Assembly: GCA_003209065.1 (NCBI GenBank)
Contig: QCSX01000013.1
Location: 1 to 43,799 of the forward strand
DNA length: 43,799 nt
Direction of reading: 5' to 3'
DNA from: Prochlorococcus sp. AG-670-N10
Lineage (GTDB): Bacteria; Cyanobacteriota; Cyanobacteriia; PCC-6307; Cyanobiaceae
Shown: positions 39,263 to 43,799 of the stretch, in pieces
Numbering within the stretch: the stretch's first letter is position 1
Layout of the letters: each line of letters starts with the position of its first letter
Program-made: the position numbers and the translations under genes
The notes under the pieces: generated by a model
What the model was told of the DNA's origin: nothing
Databases searched by the model: none
What the model saw: only the letters and a program-made list of their open reading frames with translations

Positions 39263-40462
39263 ATGGCTCGCGAGAAGTTCGAAAGGAACAAACCACATGT
39301 CAACATAGGTACTATCGGCCACGTTGATCATGGAAAAACAACCCTGACTGCTGCTATTACAAATGTTCTAGCTAAAAAAGGTCAAGCACAAGCTCAAGAT
39401 TATGGAGACATTGATGGTGCTCCAGAAGAAAGAGAACGTGGCATAACAATCAACACTGCTCACGTTGAATATGAAACCGAAGGCAGACATTATGCCCACG
39501 TTGACTGTCCAGGTCATGCTGATTATGTAAAAAATATGATCACTGGTGCTGCTCAAATGGATGGCGCGATTTTAGTTTGTGCTGCCACAGATGGTCCTAT
39601 GGCTCAAACAAAAGAGCATATCCTTTTAGCAAAACAAGTTGGAGTTCCTGCTTTAGTTGTTGCATTGAATAAATGTGACATGGTAGATGATGAAGAAATC
39701 ATTGAACTTGTTGAAATGGAAATCAGAGAACTTCTTGATAGTTATGATTTTCCAGGTGATGACATACCTATAGTTCAAGTTTCAGGTTTAAAAGCTTTAG
39801 AAGGAGATTCTACTTGGGAATCAAAAATTGAAGAATTAATGAAAGCTGTTGATGCTAGTATTCCTGAACCAGAGAGAGAAATTGATAAGCCATTTTTGAT
39901 GGCAATTGAAGATGTTTTCTCTATTACAGGTAGAGGAACAGTTGCTACTGGAAGAATAGAAAGAGGAAAAGTAAAAGTTGGAGAAGAAGTTGAAATTGTT
40001 GGAATAAGAGATACAAGGTTGACTACTGTTACTGGCGTTGAGATGTTCCGTAAACTTCTTGATGAAGGTATGGCTGGTGACAATGTTGGACTACTATTAC
40101 GTGGTGTTCAAAAAGAAGATATCGAAAGAGGAATGGTACTTGTCAAGAAAGGTTCAATTACCCCTCATACTAAATTTGAAGGTGAAGTTTATGTTCTTAA
40201 GAAAGAAGAGGGTGGAAGACATACTCCTTTCTTTGCTGGTTACAGACCACAATTTTATATAAGAACGACAGATGTAACCGGACAAATCACGGCATTCACT
40301 TCTGATGATGGTGCTAATGTAGAAATGGTAATGCCTGGTGACAGAATAAAAATGACTGGCGAACTAATTTGTCCAGTTGCTATTGAACAGGGGATGCGCT
40401 TTGCTATCCGAGAAGGTGGTCGTACTATTGGAGCTGGTGTTGTTTCTAAAATTATTGATTAA
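39263..40462 (+). CDS. tufA: Translation elongation factor Tu
   Basis: EF-Tu (399 aa) delivers aminoacyl-tRNA to the ribosome. GHVDHGKTT (about 19-27), [20 protein letters not shown] and NKCDMVDD are the GTPase motifs; domains 2 and 3 end [12 protein letters not shown]. It follows fusA by 42 bases. Its coding sequence is somewhat richer in C-ending codons near the start than neighbours, as expected of a highly expressed gene. Confidence 0.99.
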   Translation: MAREKFERNKPHVNIGTIGHVDHGKTTLTAAITNVLAKKGQAQAQDYGDIDGAPEERERGITINTAHVEYETEGRHYAHVDCPGHADYVKNMITGAAQMDGAILVCAATDGPMAQTKEHILLAKQVGVPALVVALNKCDMVDDEEIIELVEMEIRELLDSYDFPGDDIPIVQVSGLKALEGDSTWESKIEELMKAVDASIPEPEREIDKPFLMAIEDVFSITGRGTVATGRIERGKVKVGEEVEIVGIRDTRLTTVTGVEMFRKLLDEGMAGDNVGLLLRGVQKEDIERGMVLVKKGSITPHTKFEGEVYVLKKEEGGRHTPFFAGYRPQFYIRTTDVTGQITAFTSDDGANVEMVMPGDRIKMTGELICPVAIEQGMRFAIREGGRTIGAGVVSKIID

Positions 40463-40518
40463 ATATCTTTAATTATACAAAGTCAACCTGTGATAATCTA
40501 AAATAATAAAAGATAGAA

Positions 40519-40545
40519 ATGGGTTATTGATTATCAATAACCCAT
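40519..40545 (+). promoter_or_regulatory. Perfect 12-bp hairpin between tufA and rpsJ
   Basis: Arms ATGGGTTATTGA (40519-40530) and TCAATAACCCAT (40534-40545) enclose a three-base loop TTA, 24 bases before the rpsJ start. It is followed by A-rich, not T-rich, sequence, so it is not an intrinsic terminator for either strand. As RNA it would be the most stable stem in this operon; as DNA it is a 27-base palindrome. Role inferred as processing, attenuation or autoregulation of rpsJ. Confidence 0.5.
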
Positions 40546-40569
40546 AAAAAAAAGAGATTTATTAAACTT

Positions 40570-40890
40570 ATGACAACTTCACTTGCTCAACAAAAAATTC
40601 GCATAAGATTAAAAGCATTTGACAGAAGAATGCTAGATTTGTCATGTGACAAGATTATTCAAACAGCAGATACAACTGCTGCTTCAGCTATAGGACCCAT
40701 ACCATTACCAACTAAGAGAAGAATTTATTGTGTTTTAAGATCGCCTCATGTCGATAAGGATTCTAGGGAGCATTTTGAGACTAGAACTCATAGAAGAATC
40801 ATTGATATCTATAGTCCATCTGCTAAGACTATAGATGCTTTAATGAAATTAGATCTTCCTAGCGGTGTAGATATAGAAGTCAAACTATAA
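40570..40890 (+). CDS. rpsJ: 30S ribosomal protein S10 (NusE)
   Basis: S10 (106 aa) is a 30S head protein and, as NusE, a partner of NusB and NusG in transcription. [20 protein letters not shown] and the loop region [31 protein letters not shown] are conserved. Unlike in E. coli it is not at the head of the S10 cluster but at the end of the str operon after tufA, the standard cyanobacterial location. Confidence 0.98.
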   Translation: MTTSLAQQKIRIRLKAFDRRMLDLSCDKIIQTADTTAASAIGPIPLPTKRRIYCVLRSPHVDKDSREHFETRTHRRIIDIYSPSAKTIDALMKLDLPSGVDIEVKL

Positions 40891-40947
40891 GAAAGCCCGG
40901 ATAGAACTTAAATTTACTAAAATGAATTTAAAGAATTTGAGGTTTAA

Positions 40948-41604
40948 ATGGGAGAGCTTTCAGTAAGGGAATTACCATTATTCCCTCTGCCAGAAGTTGT
41001 TCTGTTCCCTCAAGAAGTTTTACCTTTACATATCTTTGAATCAAGATACAGAATTATGCTCAAATCTGTACTTGAATCTGATTCAATGTTTGGAGTAATT
41101 AAATGGGATCCTAATACAAAAAGTATGGCTAAAGTTGGCTGTTGTGCTCAAATAATTAAGCATCAAACAACCGATGATGGTAGAAGCAACATAGTTACGT
41201 TAGGACAACAAAGATTTCAAGTTTTAGAAATTGTACGTTCAACCCCTTATTGCTCAGCAATGGTTAGTTGGATCACTGATGAAAATATTGAAAGTTTTCA
41301 AAGTTTAGACCTGTTAAGAGATTCAGTTACTGAAGCGCTAAATGATGTAGTTAAATTAACTAGTAAACTTACAAATTCTCAAAAAGTTCTTCCTGATAAA
41401 TTACCTGAAAATCCTGCGGAACTCTCTTTTTGGATAGGTGCTCATTTAGGAGGACCAGTAGCTGAAGAGCAGCAGAGACTTCTAGAGGAGAGGAATACAT
41501 TTACACGTTTGCAAAGAGAATTTGAAATGTTAGATCATACTAGAAAACAATTAGCAGCTAGAACAGCTTTAAAAGAGAGCCTTCCTGATATCAAAGAAAA
41601 TTAA
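40948..41604 (+). CDS. LON substrate-binding-domain protein
   Basis: A 218-residue protein consisting only of the N-terminal domain found in Lon proteases (LPLFPLPEVVLFPQEVLPLH, then IFESRYRIMLKSVLE). It has neither the AAA+ nor the peptidase domain. Residues about 165-210 are predicted helical with many charges. Stand-alone LON-domain proteins are widespread in cyanobacteria; their function is not settled. It abuts the methyltransferase gene with no gap and is likely to be translated with it. Confidence 0.88.
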   Translation: MGELSVRELPLFPLPEVVLFPQEVLPLHIFESRYRIMLKSVLESDSMFGVIKWDPNTKSMAKVGCCAQIIKHQTTDDGRSNIVTLGQQRFQVLEIVRSTPYCSAMVSWITDENIESFQSLDLLRDSVTEALNDVVKLTSKLTNSQKVLPDKLPENPAELSFWIGAHLGGPVAEEQQRLLEERNTFTRLQREFEMLDHTRKQLAARTALKESLPDIKEN

Positions 41605-42540
41605 ATGTCTATATTGTTAATATCTTCGATTTTTTTAGTAATAATTTTTTTATTTTCCTCTTTAGTACTCTGGAGAATTAATACTAGGAAATTTATTTCT
41701 TCCGGAACTGTTGCTTCAGCTTATGACTCATGGACTCAAGATAAACTACTAGAAAGATTGTGGGGCGAGCATATACATTTAGGTTTCTATCCTCTAAATA
41801 AAAATATTGATTTTAGAGCGGCTAAAATACAATTTGTACATGAGCTAGTTAGTTGGAGTGGTTTAGATAAATTACCTAGGGGTTCTAGGGTTTTAGATGT
41901 AGGTTGTGGAATTGGTGGAAGCTCAAGGATTCTCGCTAATTATTATGGATTTAATGTAACAGGAATAACTATTAGTTCAGCTCAAGTAAAAAGAGCTATA
42001 GAACTTACACCACAAGGATGCAAATGTAACTTCAAAGTTATGGACGCTTTAGATTTAAAATTTGAAGATGGAGCATTTGATGGCGTTTGGAGTGTGGAGG
42101 CAGGAGCCCATATGAATAATAAAACTAAATTTGCAGATCAAATGTTAAGAAAGTTAAGACCCGGAGGATATTTAGCCTTAGCTGATTGGAATTCAAGAGA
42201 TTTAATAAAGACCCCCCCATCAATGCTTGAAAAGATAATCCTAAAACAATTACTTGAACAGTGGGCTCATCCTAAATTTATGAGTATTAATGAGTTTAGT
42301 AATATTCTTATCACTAATAAACATAGTTCAGGTCAAATTATTTTTGAAAACTGGAATTCCTATACAAATCCATCTTGGTTTGATTCAATATTTGAAGGGA
42401 TTAGAAGGCCAAATGCAATTTTATCCCTTGGTCCAGGAGCTCTAGTAAAGTCTATAAGAGAGATCCCTACAATATTGCTAATGGATTGGGCATTTAAAAA
42501 AGGTTTGATGGAATTTGGGGTTTATAAATGTAGAGGTTAG
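41605..42540 (+). CDS. Gamma-tocopherol-type SAM methyltransferase
   Basis: A 311-residue enzyme with an N-terminal membrane anchor (about 2-22) and a class I methyltransferase domain: motif I is VLDVGCGIGGSSRIL (about 97-111), followed by GVWSVEAGAHMNNK and LRPGGYLALADWN. The segment AYDSWTQDKLLERLWGEHIHLG closely resembles cyanobacterial gamma-tocopherol C-methyltransferase (VTE4 type). It would add the last methyl group in alpha-tocopherol synthesis at the membrane. A related quinone or prenyl-lipid substrate cannot be excluded. Its stop codon directly abuts that of the convergent pheA. Confidence 0.85.
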   Translation: MSILLISSIFLVIIFLFSSLVLWRINTRKFISSGTVASAYDSWTQDKLLERLWGEHIHLGFYPLNKNIDFRAAKIQFVHELVSWSGLDKLPRGSRVLDVGCGIGGSSRILANYYGFNVTGITISSAQVKRAIELTPQGCKCNFKVMDALDLKFEDGAFDGVWSVEAGAHMNNKTKFADQMLRKLRPGGYLALADWNSRDLIKTPPSMLEKIILKQLLEQWAHPKFMSINEFSNILITNKHSSGQIIFENWNSYTNPSWFDSIFEGIRRPNAILSLGPGALVKSIREIPTILLMDWAFKKGLMEFGVYKCRG

Positions 42541-43386
42541 TTAGTCTAAATTAATCTTTTCTGAAAAATAACAGCCAAAGTCGACCAAATGTTCACATAA
42601 GGGTTTTAGTTTTTTCATTAATTCATGGAAGGCTTCAATATTACTTCTCATATTTATTTCAATATCAATATAAATTATATATTCTCCTAATTCTCTTTTA
42701 GAAGGCCTTGATTCTATTTTGCTCATATTGAATCCAAATTCTGCAATATAATTTAAAGCTTCCAGTAAAGCTCCAGGATTATTTGAAAGTAATGAAAAGG
42801 CAAAACTGGCAATATTGGCTCTATCTAAAATGGATTCTTTACTCAATAAAACAAATCTTGTGCAATTCCCTGGAACATCGTTAATAGGGAATGCTAATTC
42901 TTTAAGTCCTTCTATTTTAGTAAGAGATTTCGATCCAATAGCAGCTCTAAATGAACTCCCTTTTACCATGTTTACAGCTTCTGAAGTTGAATTTGTTGAT
43001 AAAGTAATAGCCTCTGGAAGATTTTCATATAACCATTCTGAACATTGAGCTAAAGCTTGTGGATGAGACAGTACCTCAGATATCTCTGATATGTCTCCTT
43101 TACTAATTAATGCATGTTTTATCGGTAAAACAATCGCTTTATTGATGTTAATATCAGGAAATTTCCAAAGCGCGTCTAAAGTCGTTGTTACTCCACCCTC
43201 AACAGAGTTTTCGATAGGTACTATAGCTGCATCACAATTGTTGTAGGCTATTGATTTAATCACTGAATATAGCCCATTACATGGTACAAATATAGGTGAC
43301 TCAAAATTGGCAAGCTTTGATAAGATATGGGCCGCTTTTTCTGCGTATGTCCCTTCAGGGCCTAAATATGCAACTTGTTTGCGCAT
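42541..43386 (-). CDS. pheA: Prephenate dehydratase
   Basis: PDT (281 aa) converts prephenate to phenylpyruvate for phenylalanine synthesis. The catalytic domain starts VAYLGPEGTYAEKAA, includes IENSVEGGVTTTLDAL and the catalytic TRF triplet at 176-178. A regulatory ACT domain follows with the phenylalanine-binding GALLEAL (205-211) and ESRP (225-228) motifs, so feedback inhibition by phenylalanine is expected. No chorismate mutase domain is fused to it, in contrast to the E. coli bifunctional enzyme. Confidence 0.96.
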   Translation of the reverse strand: MRKQVAYLGPEGTYAEKAAHILSKLANFESPIFVPCNGLYSVIKSIAYNNCDAAIVPIENSVEGGVTTTLDALWKFPDININKAIVLPIKHALISKGDISEISEVLSHPQALAQCSEWLYENLPEAITLSTNSTSEAVNMVKGSSFRAAIGSKSLTKIEGLKELAFPINDVPGNCTRFVLLSKESILDRANIASFAFSLLSNNPGALLEALNYIAEFGFNMSKIESRPSKRELGEYIIYIDIEINMRSNIEAFHELMKKLKPLCEHLVDFGCYFSEKINLD

Positions 43387-43440
43387 GATTAATTGTAAGA
43401 AAAAAAAGAGATCAATTAAGCATTGGAGGTATATAGAAAA

Positions 43441-43799
43441 ATGCTTTTAGCTTTTGATGCTAAACAGAAACTTAAGCTTTCTGTAAAAAGGAATAGAGAA
43501 TATCTTTCTAAATATCTTTTGGAAGAAGAAAGAGTTGTTGGAGCAATGCTAGACCCTAATAAATTAGAACCTGAAGGGGATGGGAAGTATAAATATACTG
43601 TAACAAGTTTCAGGGTTTTTCAATTAGATGTTAACCCTGTTGTATCAATTGCAGTTGAGAATAAAGAGGGTATTTTACAAATGAGTGCACTTGATAGCAA
43701 ATTAGATGGTTTAGGGATAATAGAAGATTTTAATTTAATTTTGAAAGCAAACTTGGAAGCGACTGATAATGGATTAGAAGGGGAAGCACTTCTAGGTGT
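43441..43799 (+). CDS. DUF1997-like protein, 3' end cut off by window
   Basis: The first 119 codons of a gene that runs off the window. It begins MLLAFDAKQKLKLSVKRNRE and continues with YLLEEERVVGAMLDPNKLEP, then a beta-rich pattern (YKYTVTSFRVFQLDVNPVV) like the DUF1997 lipid-binding-type proteins of cyanobacteria and plastids. Function is unknown. GGAGG lies about 11 bases before the start, and the gene diverges from pheA across 54 bases. Confidence 0.75.
   Translation, partial: MLLAFDAKQKLKLSVKRNREYLSKYLLEEERVVGAMLDPNKLEPEGDGKYKYTVTSFRVFQLDVNPVVSIAVENKEGILQMSALDSKLDGLGIIEDFNLILKANLEATDNGLEGEALLG

Noticed and set aside
39775..40083. 102-codon minus-strand frame within tufA
   Set aside because: It is a shadow of a strongly conserved gene; no start signal or family resemblance.
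40519..40560. Intrinsic terminator after tufA
   Set aside because: The hairpin is followed by A residues on the plus strand; on the minus strand the T-run comes before the stem rather than after it.
1..43799. CRISPR arrays, rRNA genes, insertion sequences, prophage
   Set aside because: Reading both strands I saw no spaced direct-repeat array, no rRNA signature sequence and no transposase or phage structural gene.

Overview
The base composition is strongly A+T-rich and genes are packed with almost no spacers. Photosystem I genes (psaA, psaB, psaI, psaL), ferredoxin-dependent glutamate synthase, a CbiG-CobJ fusion and the cyanobacterial ribosomal gene order are all present. Together these point to a marine picocyanobacterium. 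The compactness, A+T content and protein sequences look most like high-light Prochlorococcus; the genus is a confident inference from family knowledge, the clade is less certain.

Layout. (1) 1-15389: the fused S10/spc/alpha ribosomal cluster on the plus strand, rplD (cut by the window edge)-rplW-rplB-rpsS-rplV-rpsC-rplP-rpmC-rpsQ-rplN-rplX-rplE-rpsH-rplF-rplR-rpsE-rplO-secY-adk-rpmJ-rpsM-rpsK-rpoA-rplQ-truA-rplM-rpsI-rpmE-prfA. It carries most large-subunit proteins, the Sec channel, RNA polymerase alpha and release factor 1. As expected for cyanobacteria, rpsN, rpmD and infA are missing from their usual slots. (2) 15396-20928: mixed housekeeping genes: an HNH endonuclease, alanine racemase, tRNA-Ser(GCU), a PAP2 phosphatase, a HAD phosphatase and the cobalamin fusion gene cbiG-cobJ. 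(3) 20929-27281: the photosystem I block, psaA-psaB with a clear intrinsic terminator, a small membrane-anchored HEAT-like gene on the minus strand, then psaI-psaL. (4) 27334-29916: the most unusual part: a divergent pair of cell-wall-type genes (NlpC/P60 and a beta-lactamase-like serine hydrolase) whose 5' ends touch, then a small acidic unknown protein in an operon with a serine-resolvase-like protein that appears to have lost its catalytic serine. (5) 30201-35972: lipA, a YciI-like protein and the large Fd-GOGAT gene. (6) 36167-40890: the str-type operon rpsL-rpsG-fusA-tufA-rpsJ. (7) 40948-43799: a LON-domain protein, a tocopherol-type methyltransferase, prephenate dehydratase pheA and the start of a DUF1997-like gene.

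Most of the window is core genome. I see no CRISPR array, insertion sequence, prophage or rRNA. The best leads are the resolvase-like/small-protein operon with its repeat-rich divergent promoter shared with lipA, several perfect inverted repeats in otherwise very short spacers (rplX-rplE, rpsG-fusA, tufA-rpsJ, downstream of psaB), and two apparent classes of translation start in the ribosomal cluster.
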